Below, piece by piece: positions 9,582 through 22,800 of a stretch of 64,000 bases of DNA; the stretch's first letter is position 1, and every line of letters begins with the position of its first letter. The position numbers and the translations under genes were made by a program. The notes below the pieces were generated by a model that had not been told where the DNA came from, ran no database searches, and was given only the letters and a program-made list of their open reading frames with translations. The stretch is from Apostichopus japonicus (lineage: Eukaryota; Echinodermata; Holothuroidea; Aspidochirotida; Stichopodidae): positions 16,436,269-16,500,268 of the forward strand of contig NC_092572.1 in assembly GCF_037975245.1 (NCBI RefSeq), given 5' to 3'.

Positions 9582-11286
9582 GACGTCTTTTGCCGATCTT
9601 TTACAGCAAGTGCCTGCACGGGGAGCTGTAAGTATTAGTTAATCCACCTAATATCTCAGTCCATACAGTGGCGCGATGGCTCGGCGCACTGTACGAGCTG
9701 ATGATCGAGACTCTCTTTTGCATCCCTGGTTCGAACCCCGGGTGATGACGTCTTTTACAGCAAGTGCCTGCACGGGGAGCTGTAAGTATTAGTTAATCCA
9801 CCTAATATCTCAGTCCATACAGTGGCGCGATGGCTCGGCGCACTGTACGAGCTGATGATCGAGACTCTCTTTTGCATCCCTGGTTCGAACCCCGGGTGAT
9901 GACGTCTTTTACAGCAAGTGCCTGCACGGGGAGCTGTAAGTATTAGTTAATCCACCTAATATCTCAGTCCATACAGTGGCGCGATGGCTCGGCGCACTGT
10001 ACGAGCTGATGAGCGAGACTCTCTTTTGCATCCCTGGTTCGAACCCCGGGTGATGACGTCTTTTACAGCAAGTGCCTGCACGGGGAGCTGTAAGTATTAG
10101 TTAATCCACCTAATATCTCAGTCCATACAGTGGCGCGATGGCTCGGCGCACTGTACGAGCTGATGATCGAGACTCTCTTTTGCATCCCTGGTTCGAACCC
10201 CGGGTGATGACGTCTTTTACAGCAAGTGCCTGCACGGGGAGCTGTAAGTATTAGTTAATCCACCTAATATCTCAGTCCATACAGTGGCGCGATGGCTCGG
10301 CGCACTGTACGAGCTGATGATCGAGACTCTCTTTTGCATCCCTGGTTCGAACCCCGGGTGATGACGTCTTTTACAGCAAGTGCCTGCACGGGGAGCTGTA
10401 AGTATTAGTTAATCCACCTAATATCTCAGTCCATACAGTGGCGCGATGGCTCGGCGCACTGTACGAGCTGATGATCGAGACTCTCTTTTGCATCCCTGGT
10501 TCGAACCCCGGGTGATGACGTCTTTTACAGCAAGTGCCTGCACGGGGAGCCGTAAGTATTAGTTAATCCACCTAATATCTCAGTCCATACAGTGGCGCGA
10601 TGGCTCGGCGCACTGTACGAGCTGATGATCGAGACTCTCTTTTGCATCCCTGGTTCGAACCCCGGGTGATGACGTCTTTTACAGCAAGTGCCTGCACGGG
10701 GAGCTGTAAGTATTAGTTAATCCACCTAATATCTCAGTCCATACAGTGGCGCGATGGCTCGGCGCACTGTACGAGCTGATGATCGAGACTCTCTTTTGCA
10801 TCCCTGGTTCGAACCCCGGGTGATGACGTCTTTTACAGCAAGTGCCTGCACGGGGAGCTGTAAGTATTAGTTAATCCACCTAATATCTCAGTCCATACAG
10901 TGGCGCGATGGCTCGGCGCACTGTACGAGCTGATGATCGAGACTCTCTTTTGCATCCCTGGTTCGAACCCCGGGTGATGACGTCTTTTACAGCAAGTGCC
11001 TGCACGGGGAGCAGTAAGTATTAGTTAATCCACCTAATATCTCAGTCCATACAGTGGCGCGATGGCTCGGCGCACTGTACGAGCTGATGAGCGAGACTCT
11101 CTTTTGCATCCCTGGTTCGAACCCCGGGTGATGACGTCTTTTACAGCAAGTGCCTGCACGGGGAGCTGTAAGTATTAGTTAATCCACCTAATATCTCAGT
11201 CCATACAGTGGCGCGATGGCTCGGCGCACTGTACGAGCTGATGATCGAGACTCTCTTTTGCATCCCTGGTTCGAACCCCGGGTGAT
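9582..11286 (+). repeat. 11-mer higher-order repeat, copy 2 (1705 bp)
   Basis: Tandem copy of the preceding block, with one long and ten short units. Markers at 9901, 10517 and 10979 are each displaced by exactly 1705 bp from 8196, 8812 and 9274. Confidence 0.85.
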
Positions 11287-13618
11287 GACGTCTTTTGCCG
11301 ATCTTTTACAGCAAGTGCCTGCACGGGGAGCTGTAAGTATTAGTTAATCCACCTAATATCTCAGTCCATACAGTGGCGCGATGGCTCGGCGCACTGTACG
11401 AGCTGATGATCGAGACTCTATTTTGCATCCCTGGTTCGAACCCCGGGTGATGACGTCTTTTACAGCAAGTGCCTGCACGGGGAGCTGTAAGTATTAGTTA
11501 ATCCACCTAATATCTCAGTCCATACAGTGGCGCGATGGCTCGGCGCACTGTACGAGCTGATGAGCGAGACTCTCTTTTGCATCCCTGGTTCGAACCCCGG
11601 GTGATGACGTCTTTTACAGCAAGTGCCTGCACGGGGAGCTGTAAGTATTAGTTAATCCACCTAATATCTCAGTTCATACAGTGGCGCGATGGCTCGGCGC
11701 ACTGTACGAGCTGATGATCGAGACTCTCTTTTGCATCCCTGGTTCGAACCCCGGGTGATGACGTCTTTTACAGCAAGTGCCTGCACGGGGAGCTGTAAGT
11801 ATTAGTTAATCCACCTAATATCTCAGTCCATACAGTGGCGCGATGGCTCGGCGCACTGTACGAGCTGATGATCGAGACTCTCTTTTGCATCCCTGGTTCG
11901 AACCCCGGGTGATGACGTCTTTTACAGCAAGTGCCTGCACGGGGAGCTGTAAGTATTAGTTAATCCACCTAATATCTCAGTCCATACAGTGGCGCGATGG
12001 CTCGGCGCACTGTACGAGCTGATGATCGAGACTCTCTTTTGCATCCCTGGTTCGAACCCCGGGTGATGACGTCTTTTACAGCAAGTGCCTGCACGGGGAG
12101 CCGTAAGTATTAGTTAATCCACCTAATATCTCAGTCCATACAGTGGCGCGATGGCTCGGCGCACTGTACGAGCTGATGAGCGAGACTCTCTTTTGCATCC
12201 CTGGTTCGAACCCCGGGTGATGACGTCTTTTACAGCAAGTGCCTGCACGGGGAGCCGTAAGTATTAGTTAATCCACCTAATATCTCAGTCCATACAGTGG
12301 CGCGATGGCTCGGCGCACTGTACGAGCTGATGATCGAGACTCTCTTTTGCATCCCTGGTTCGAACCCCGGGTGATGACGTCTTTTACAGCAAGTGCCTGC
12401 ACGGGGAGCTGTAAGTATTAGTTAATCCACCTAATATCTCAGTCCATACAGTGGCGCGATGGCTCGGCGCACTGTACGAGCTGATGATCGAGACTCTCTT
12501 TTGCATCCCTGGTTCGAACCCCGGGTGATGACGTCTTTTACAGCAAGTGCCTGCACGGGGAGCAGTAAGTATTAGTTAATCCACCTAATATCTCAGTCCA
12601 TACAGTGGCGCGATGGCTCGGCGCACTGTACGAGCTGATGAGCGAGACTCTCTTTTGCATCCCTGGTTCGAACCCCGGGTGATGACGTCTTTTACAGCAA
12701 GTGCCTGCACGGGGAGCTGTAAGTATTAGTTAATCCACCTAATATCTCAGTCCATACAGTGGCGCGATGGCTCGGCGCACTGTACGAGCTGATGATCGAG
12801 ACTCTCTTTTGCATCCCTGGTTCGAACCCCGGGTGATGACGTCTTTTGCCGATCTTTTACAGCAAGTGCCTGCACGGGGAGCTGTAAGTATTAGTTAATC
12901 CACCTAATATCTCAGTCCATACAGTATCGCGATGGCTCGGCGCACTGTACGAGCTGATGATCGAGACTCTATTTTGCATCCCTGGTTCGAACCCCGGGTG
13001 ATGACGTCTTTTACAGCAAGTGCCTGCACGGGGAGCTGTAAGTATTAGTTAATCCACCTAATATCTCAGTCCATACAGTGGCGCGATGGCTCGGCGCACT
13101 GTACGAGCTGATGATCGAGACTCTCTTTTGCATCCCTGGTTCGAACCCCGGGTGATGACGTCTTTTACAGCAAGTGCCTGCACGGGGAGCTGTAAGTATT
13201 AGTTAATCCACCTAATATCTCAGTCCATACAGTGGCGCGATGGCTCGGCGCACTGTACGAGCTGATGATCGAGACTCTCTTTTGCATCCCTGGTTCGAAC
13301 CCCGGGTGATGACGTCTTTTACAGCAAGTGCCTGCACGGGGAGCTGTAAGTATTAGTTAATCCACCTAATATCTCAGTCCATACAGTGGCGCGATGGCTC
13401 GGCGCACTGTACGAGCTGATGATCGAGACTCTCTTTTGCATCCCTGGTTCGAACCCCGGGTGATGACGTCTTTTACAGCAAGTGCCTGCACGGGGAGCTG
13501 TAAGTATTAGTTAATCCACCTAATATCTCAGTCCATACAGTGGCGCGATGGCTCGGCGCACTGTACGAGCTGATGATCGAGACTCTCTTTTGCATCCCTG
13601 GTTCGAACCCCGGGTGAT
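10517..13618 (+). repeat. Large duplicated block, right copy (about 3.1 kb)
   Basis: Partner of 4621-7722 at +5896 bp. Beyond the long unit at 12838 it has four short units before the next long unit; the left copy has five, which marks the end of the match. It has a private CAGTTCATAC in the unit at 11606. Confidence 0.85.
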
Positions 13619-16005
13619 GACGTCTTTTGCCGATCTTTTACAGCAAGTGCCTGCACGGGGAGCTGTAAGTATTAGTTAATCCACCTAATATCTCAGTCCA
13701 TACAGTGGCGCGATGGCTCGGCGCACTGTACGAGCTGATGATCGAGACTCTCTTTTGCATCCCTGGTTCGAACCCCGGGTGATGACGTCTTTTACAGCAA
13801 GTGCCTGCACGGGGAGCTGTAAGTATTAGTTAATCCACCTAATATCTCAGTCCATACAGTGGCGCGATGGCTCGGCGCACTGTACGAGCTGATGATCGAG
13901 ACTCTCTTTTGCATCCCTGGTTCGAACCCCGGGTGATGACGTCTTTTACAGCAAGTGCCTGCACGGGGAGCTGTAAGTATTAGTTAATCCACCTAATATC
14001 TCAGTCCATACAGTGGCGCGATGGCTCGGCGCACTGTACGAGCTGATGATCGAGACTCTCTTTTGCATCCCTGGTTCGAACCCCGGGTGATGACGTCTTT
14101 TGCCGATCTTTTACAGCAAGTGCCTGCACGGGGAGCTGTAAGTATTAGTTAATCCACCTAATATCTCAGTCCATACAGTGGCGCGATGGCTCGGCGCACT
14201 GTACGAGCTGATGATCGAGACTCTCTTTTGCATCCCTGGTTCGAACCCCGGGTGATGACGTCTTTTGCCGATCTTTTACAGCAAGTGCCTGCACGGGGAG
14301 CTGTAAGTATTAGTTAATCCACCTAATATCTCAGTCCATACAGTGGCGCGATGGCTCGGCGCACTGTACGAGCTGATGATCGAGACTCTCTTTTGCATCC
14401 CTGGTTCGAACCCCGGGTGATGACGTCTTTTACAGCAAGTGCCTGCACGGGGAGCTGTAAGTATTAGTTAATCCACCTAATATCTCAGTCCATACAGTGG
14501 CGCGATGGCTCGGCGCACTGTACGAGCTGATGATCGAGACTCTCTTTTGCATCCCTGGTTCGAACCCCGGGTGATGACGTCTTTTACAGCAAGTGCCTGC
14601 ACGGGGAGCTGTAAGTATTAGTTAATCCACCTAATATCTCAGTCCATACAGTGGCGCGATGGCTCGGCGCACTGTACGAGCTGATGATCGAGACTCTCTT
14701 TTGCATCCCTGGTTCGAACCCCGGGTGATGACGTCTTTTACAGCAAGTGCCTGCACGGGGAGCTGTAAGTATTAGTTAATCCACCTAATATCTCAGTCCA
14801 TACAGTGGCGCGATGGCTCGGCGCACTGTACGAGCTGATGATCGAGACTCTCTTTTGCATCCCTGGTTCGAACCCCGGGTGATGACGTCTTTTACAGCAA
14901 GTGCCTGCACGGGGAGCTGTAAGTATTAGTTAATCCACCTAATATCTCAGTCCATACAGTGGCGCGATGGCTCGGCGCACTGTACGAGCTGATGATCGAG
15001 ACTCTCTTTTGCATCCCTGGTTCGAACCCCGGGTGATGACGTCTTTTGCCGATCTTTTACAGCAAGTGCCTGCACGGGGAGCTGTAAGTATTAGTTAATC
15101 CACCTAATATCTCAGTCCATACAGTGGCGCGATGGCTCGGCGCACTGTACGAGCTGATGATCGAGACTCTCTTTTGCATCCCTGGTTCGAACCCCGGGTG
15201 ATGACGTCTTTTACAGCAAGTGCCTGCACGGGGAGCTGTAAGTATTAGTTAATCCACCTAATATCTCAGTCCATACAGTGGCGCGATGGCTCGGCGCACT
15301 GTACGAGCTGATGATCGAGACTCTCTTTTGCATCCCTGGTTCGAACCCCGGGTGATGACGTCTTTTGCCGATCTTTTACAGCAAGTGCCTGCACGGGGAG
15401 CTGTAAGTATTAGTTAATCCACCTAATATCTCAGTCCATACAGTGGCGCGATGGCTCGGCGCACTGTACGAGCTGATGATCGAGACTCTCTTTTGCATCC
15501 CTGGTTCGAACCCCGGGTGATGACGTCTTTTGCCGATCTTTTACAGCAAGTGCCTGCACGGGGAGCTGTAAGTATTAGTTAATCCACCTAATATCTCAGT
15601 CCATACAGTGGCGCGATGGCTCGGCGCACTGTACGAGCTGATGATCGAGACTCTCTTTTGCATCCCTGGTTCGAACCCCGGGTGATGACGTCTTTTACAG
15701 CAAGTGCCTGCACGGGGAGCTGTAAGTATTAGTTAATCCACCTAATATCTCAGTCCATACAGTGGCGCGATGGCTCGGCGCACTGTACGAGCTGATGATC
15801 GAGACTCTCTTTTGCATCCCTGGTTCGAACCCCGGGTGATGACGTCTTTTGCCGATCTTTTACAGCAAGTGCCTGCACGGGGAGCTGTAAGTATTAGTTA
15901 ATCCACCTAATATCTCAGTCCATACAGTGGCGCGATGGCTCGGCGCACTGTACGAGCTGATGATCGAGACTCTCTTTTGCATCCCTGGTTCGAACCCCGG
16001 GTGAT

Positions 16006-16165
16006 GACGTCTTTTGCCGATCTTTTACAGCAAGTGCCTGCACGGGGAGCTGTAAGTATTAGTTAATCCACCTCCTAGTCCATACAGTGGCGCGATGGCT
16101 CGGCGCACTGTACGAGCTGATGATCGAGACTCTCTTTTGCATCCCTGGTTCGAACCCCGGGTGAT
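16006..16165 (+). repeat. Long-type unit with net 5-bp loss (160 bp)
   Basis: After CCACCT the usual AATATCTCA is replaced by CCTA before GTCC, a complex change with net loss of 5 bp that removes the right arm of the TATTAG/CTAATA inverted repeat. It is the only long-type member of this family. The identical junction in all six units indicates one origin followed by spread. Confidence 0.9.
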
Positions 16166-19100
16166 GACGTCTTTTACAGCAAGTGCCTGCACGGGGAGCT
16201 GTAAGTATTAGTTAATCCACCTAATATCTCAGTCCATACAGTGGCGCGATGGCTCGGCGCACTGTACGAGCTGATGATCGAGACTCTCTTTTGCATCCCT
16301 GGTTCGAACCCCGGGTGATGACGTCTTTTGCCGATCTTTTACAGCAAGTGCCTGCACGGGGAGCTGTAAGTATTAGTTAATCCACCTAATATCTCAGTCC
16401 ATACAGTGGCGCGATGGCTCGGCGCACTGTACGAGCTGATGATCGAGACTCTCTTTTGCATCCCTGGTTCGAACCCCGGGTGATGACGTCTTTTGCCGAT
16501 CTTTTACAGCAAGTGCCTGCACGGGGAGCTGTAAGTATTAGTTAATCCACCTAATATCTCAGTCCATACAGTGGCGCGATGGCTCGGCGCACTGTACGAG
16601 CTGATGATCGAGACTCTCTTTTGCATCCCTGGTTCGAACCCCGGGTGATGACGTCTTTTACAGCAAGTGCCTGCACGGGGAGCTGTAAGTATTAGTTAAT
16701 CCACCTAATATCTCAGTCCATACAGTGGCGCGATGGCTCGGCGCACTGTACGAGCTGATGATCGAGACTCTCTTTTGCATCCCTGGTTCGAACCCCGGGT
16801 GATGACGTCTTTTACAGCAAGTGCCTGCACGGGGAGCTGTAAGTATTAGTTAATCCACCTAATATCTCAGTCCATACAGTGGCGCGATGGCTCGGCGCAC
16901 TGTACGAGCTGATGATCGAGACTCTCTTTTGCATCCCTGGTTCGAACCCCGGGTGATGACGTCTTTTACAGCAAGTGCCTGCACGGGGAGCTGTAAGTAT
17001 TAGTTAATCCACCTAATATCTCAGTCCATACAGTGGCGCGATGGCTCGGCGCACTGTACGAGCTGATGATCGAGACTCTCTTTTGCATCCCTGGTTCGAA
17101 CCCCGGGTGATGACGTCTTTTGCCGATCTTTTACAGCAAGTGCCTGCACGGGGAGCTGTAAGTATTAGTTAATCCACCTAATATCTCAGTCCATACAGTG
17201 GCGCGATGGCTCGGCGCACTGTACGAGCTGATGATCGAGACTCTCTTTTGCATCCCTGGTTCGAACCCCGGGTGATGACGTCTTTTGCCGATCTTTTACA
17301 GCAAGTGCCTGCACGGGGAGCTGTAAGTATTAGTTAATCCACCTAATATCTCAGTCCATACAGTGGCGCGATGGCTCGGCGCACTGTACGAGCTGATGAT
17401 CGAGACTCTCTTTTGCATCCCTGGTTCGAACCTCGGGTGATGACGTCTTTTACAGCAAGTGCCTGCACGGGGAGCTGTAAGTATTAGTTAATCCACCTAA
17501 TATCTCAGTCCATACAGTGGCGCGATGGCTCGGCGCACTGTACGAGCTGATGATCGAGACTCTCTTTTGCATCCCTGGTTCGAACCCCGGGTGATGACGT
17601 CTTTTACAGCAAGTGCCTGCACGGGGAGCTGTAAGTATTAGTTAATCCACCTAATATCTCAGTCCATACAGTGGCGCGATGGCTCGGCGCACTGTACGAG
17701 CTGATGATCGAGACTCTCTTTTGCATCCCTGGTTCGAACCCCGGGTGATGACGTCTTTTACAGCAAGTGCCTGCACGGGGAGCTGTAAGTATTAGTTAAT
17801 CCACCTAATATCTCAGTCCATACAGTGGCGCGATGGCTCGGCGCACTGTACGAGCTGATGATCGAGACTCTCTTTTGCATCCCTGGTTCGAACCCCGGGT
17901 GATGACGTCTTTTGCCGATCTTTTACAGCAAGTGCCTGCACGGGGAGCTGTAAGTATTAGTTAATCCACCTAATATCTCAGTCCATACAGTGGCGCGATG
18001 GCTCGGCGCACTGTACGAGCTGATGATCGAGACTCTCTTTTGCATCCCTGGTTCGAACCCCGGGTGATGACGTCTTTTACAGCAAGTGCCTGCACGGGGA
18101 GCTGTAAGTATTAGTTAATCCACCTAATATCTCAGTCCATACAGTGGCGCGATGGCTCGGCGCACTGTACGAGCTGATGATCGAGACTCTCTTTTGCATC
18201 CCTGGTTCGAACCCCGGGTGATGACGTCTTTTACAGCAAGTGCCTGCACGGGGAGCTGTAAGTATTAGTTAATCCACCTAATATCTCAGTCCATACAGTG
18301 GCGCGATGGCTCGGCGCACTGTACGAGCTGATGATCGAGACTCTCTTTTGCATCCCTGGTTCGAACCCCGGGTGATGACGTCTTTTGCCGATCTTTTACA
18401 GCAAGTGCCTGCACGGGGAGCTGTAAGTATTAGTTAATCCACCTAATATCTCAGTCCATACAGTGGCGCGATGGCTCGGCGCACTGTACGAGCTGATGAT
18501 CGAGACTCTCTTTTGCATCCCTGGTTCGAACCCCGGGTGATGACGTCTTTTACAGCAAGTGCCTGCACGGGGAGCTGTAAGTATTAGTTAATCCACCTAA
18601 TATCTCAGTCCATACAGTGGCGCGATGGCTCGGCGCACTGTACGAGCTGATGATCGAGACTCTCTTTTGCATCCCTGGTTCGAACCCCGGGTGATGACGT
18701 CTTTTGCCGATCTTTTACAGCAAGTGCCTGCACGGGGAGCTGTAAGTATTAGTTAATCCACCTAATATCTCAGTCCATACAGTGGCGCGATGGCTCGGCG
18801 CACTGTACGAGCTGATGATCGAGACTCTCTTTTGCATCCCTGGTTCGAACCCCGGGTGATGACGTCTTTTGCCGATCTTTTACAGCAAGTGCCTGCACGG
18901 GGAGCTGTAAGTATTAGTTAATCCACCTAATATCTCAGTCCATACAGTGGCGCGATGGCTCGGCGCACTGTACGAGCTGATGATCGAGACTCTCTTTTGC
19001 ATCCCTGGTTCGAACCCCGGGTGATGACGTCTTTTACAGCAAGTGCCTGCAAGGGGAGCTGTAAGTATTAGTTAATCCACCTAATATCTCAGTCCATACA

Positions 19101-19663
19101 GTGGCGCGATGGCTCGGCGCACTGTACGAGCTGATGATCGAGACTCTCTTTTGCATCCCTGGTTCGAACCCCGTTTGATGACGTCTTTTGCCGATCTTTT
19201 ACAGCAAGTGCCTGCACGGGGAGCTGTAAGTATTAGTTAATCCACCTAATATCTCAGTCCATACAGTGGCGCGATGGCTCGGCGCACTGTACGAGCTGAT
19301 GATCGAGACTCTCTTTTGCATCCCTGGTTCGAACCCCGGGTGATGACGTCTTTTACAGCAAGTGCCTGCACGGGGAGCTGTAAGTATTAGTTAATCCACC
19401 TAATATCTCAGTCCATACAGTGGCGCGATGGCTCGGCGCACTGTACGAGCTGATGATCGAGACTCTCTTTTGCATCCCTGGTTCGAACCCCGGGTGATGA
19501 CGTCTTTTGCCGATCTTTTACAGCAAGTGCCTGCACGGGGAGCTGTAAGTATTAGTTAATCCACCTAATATCTCAGTCCATACAGTGGCGCGATGGCTCG
19601 GCGCACTGTACGAGCTGATGATCGAGACTCTCTTTTGCATCCCTGGTTCGAACCCCGGGTGAT

Positions 19664-19812
19664 GACGTCTTTTACAGCAAGTGCCTGCACGGGGAGCTGT
19701 AAGTATTAGTTAATCCACCTCCTAGTCCATACAGTGGCGCGATGGCTCGGCGCACTGTACGAGCTGATGATCGAGACTCTCTTTTGCATCCCTGGTTCGA
19801 ACCCCGGGTGAT
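19664..19812 (+). repeat. Short-type unit with net 5-bp loss (149 bp)
   Basis: It carries the same CCACCTCCTAGTCC junction as the unit at 16006, on a short-unit background. Further 149-bp copies start at 23311, 24263, 25215 and 27113; the 23311, 24263 and 25215 units are each 952 bp apart. Confidence 0.9.
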
Positions 19813-22800
19813 GACGTCTTTTACAGCAAGTGCCTGCACGGGGAGCTGTAAGTATTAGTTAATCCACCTAATATCTCAGTCCATACAGTGGCGCGATGGC
19901 TCGGCGCACTGTACGAGCTGATGATCGAGACTCTCTTTTGCATCCCTGGTTCGAACCCCGGGTGATGACGTCTTTTGCCGATCTTTTACAGCAAGTGCCT
20001 GCACGGGGAGCTGTAAGTATTAGTTAATCCACCTAATATCTCAGTCCATACAGTGGCGCGATGGCTCGGCGCACTGTACGAGCTGATGATCGAGACTCTC
20101 TTTTGCATCCCTGGTTCGAACCCCGGGTGATGACGTCTTTTGCCGATCTTTTACAGCAAGTGCCTGCACGGGGAGCTGTAAGTATTAGTTAATCCACCTA
20201 ATATCTCAGTCCATACAGTGGCGCGATGGCTCGGCGCACTGTACGAGCTGATGATCGAGACTCTCTTTTGCATCCCTGGTTCGAACCCCGGGTGATGACG
20301 TCTTTTACAGCAAGTGCCTGCACGGGGAGCTGTAAGTATTAGTTAATCCACCTAATATCTCAGTCCATACAGTGGCGCGATGGCTCGGCGCACTGTACGA
20401 GCTGATGATCGAGACTCTCTTTTGCATCCCTGGTTCGAACCCCGGGTGATGACGTCTTTTACAGCAAGTGCCTGCACGGGGAGCTGTAAGTATTAGTTAA
20501 TCCACCTAATATCTCAGTCCATACAGTGGCGCGATGGCTCGGCGCACTGTACGAGCTGATGATCGAGACTCTCTTTTGCATCCCTGGTTCGAACCCCGGG
20601 TGATGACGTCTTTTGCCGATCTTTTACAGCAAGTGCCTGCACGGGGAGCTGTAAGTATTAGTTAATCCACCTAATATCTCAGTCCATACAGTGGCGCGAT
20701 GGCTCGGCGCACTGTACGAGCTGATGATCGAGACTCTCTTTTGCATCCCTGGTTCGAACCCCGGGTGATGACGTCTTTTACAGCAAGTGCCTGCACGGGG
20801 AGCTGTAAGTATTAGTTAATCCACCTAATATCTCAGTCCATACAGTGGCGCGATGGCTCGGCGCACTGTACGAGCTGATGATCGAGACTCTCTTTTGCAT
20901 CCCTGGTTCGAACCCCGGGTGATGACGTCTTTTGCCGATCTTTTACAGCAAGTGCCTGCACGGGGAGCTGTAAGTATTAGTTAATCCACCTAATATCTCA
21001 GTCCATACAGTGGCGCGATGGCTCGGCGCACTGTACGAGCTGATGATCGAGACTCTCTTTTGCATCCCTGGTTCGAACCCCGGGTGATGACGTCTTTTAC
21101 AGCAAGTGCCTGCACGGGGAGCTGTAAGTATTAGTTAATCCACCTAATATCTCAGTCCATACAGTGGCGCGATGGCTCGGCGCACTGTACGAGCTGATGA
21201 TCGAGACTCTCTTTTGCATCCCTGGTTCGAACCCCGGGTGATGACGTCTTTTACAGCAAGTGCCTGCACGGGGAGCTGTAAGTATTAGTTAATCCACCTA
21301 ATATCTCAGTCCATACAGTGGCGCGATGGCTCGGCGCACTGTACGAGCTGATGATCGAGACTCTCTTTTGCATCCCTGGTTCGAACCCCGGGTGATGACG
21401 TCTTTTACAGCAAGTGCCTGCACGGGGAGCTGTAAGTATTAGTTAATCCACCTAATATCTCAGTCCATACAGTGGCGCGATGGCTCGGCGCACTGTACGA
21501 GCTGATGATCGAGACTCTCTTTTGCATCCCTGGTTCGAACCCCGGGTGATGACGTCTTTTACAGCAAGTGCCTGCACGGGGAGCTGTAAGTATTAGTTAA
21601 TCCACCTAATATCTCAGTCCATACAGTGGCGCGATGGCTCGGCGCACTGTACGAGCTGATGATCGAGACTCTCTTTTGCATCCCTGGTTCGAACCCCGGG
21701 TGATGACGTCTTTTGCCGATCTTTTACAGCAAGTGCCTGCACGGGGAGCTGTAAGTATTAGTTAATCCACCTAATATCTCAGTCCATACAGTGGCGCGAT
21801 GGCTCGGCGCACTGTACGAGCTGATGATCGAGACTCTCTTTTGCATCCCTGGTTCGAACCCCGGGTGATGACGTCTTTTGCCGATCTTTTACAGCAAGTG
21901 CCTGCACGGGGAGCTGTAAGTATTAGTTAATCCACCTAATATCTCAGTCCATACAGTGGCGCGATGGCTCGGCGCACTGTACGAGCTGATGATCGAGACT
22001 CTCTTTTGCATCCCTGGTTCGAACCTCGGGTGATGACGTCTTTTACAGCAAGTGCCTGCACGGGGAGCTGTAAGTATTAGTTAATCCACCTAATATCTCA
22101 GTCCATACAGTGGCGCGATGGCTCGGCGCACTGTACGAGCTGATGATCGAGACTCTCTTTTGCATCCCTGGTTCGAACCCCGGGTGATGACGTCTTTTAC
22201 AGCAAGTGCCTGCACGGGGAGCTGTAAGTATTAGTTAATCCACCTAATATCTCAGTCCATACAGTGGCGCGATGGCTCGGCGCACTGTACGAGCTGATGA
22301 TCGAGACTCTCTTTTGCATCCCTGGTTCGAACCCCGGGTGATGACGTCTTTTGCCGATCTTTTACAGCAAGTGCCTGCACGGGGAGCTGTAAGTATTAGT
22401 TAATCCACCTAATATCTCAGTCCATACAGTGGCGCGATGGCTCGGCGCACTGTACGAGCTGATGATCGAGACTCTCTTTTGCATCCCTGGTTCGAACCCC
22501 GGGTGATGACGTCTTTTGCCGATCTTTTACAGCAAGTGCCTGCACGGGGAGCTGTAAGTATTAGTTAATCCACCTAATATCTCAGTCCATACAGTGGCGC
22601 GATGGCTCGGCGCACTGTACGAGCTGATGATCGAGACTCTCTTTTGCATCCCTGGTTCGAACCCCGGGTGATGACGTCTTTTGCCGATCTTTTACAGCAA
22701 GTGCCTGCACGGGGAGCTGTAAGTATTAGTTAATCCACCTAATATCTCAGTCCATACAGTGGCGCGATGGCTCGGCGCACTGTACGAGCTGATGATCGAG

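Larger units (their letters stand above)
2135..13618 (+). repeat. Zone B: short-unit array with 10-11-mer higher-order repeats
   Basis: Seventy-four units: 66 short and eight long, the long ones starting at 2289, 3224, 5391, 6942, 7877, 9582, 11287 and 12838. Marker variants confined here recur in order: GAGCCGTAAG and GAGCAGTAAG in place of GAGCTGTAAG, GATGAGCGAG in place of GATGATCGAG, and CTCTATTTTG in some long units. From about 5 kb each long unit is usually preceded, two units upstream, by the GAGCAG unit. Distances between such long units are 1551 bp (one long plus nine short) or 1705 bp (one long plus ten short). Confidence 0.9.
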
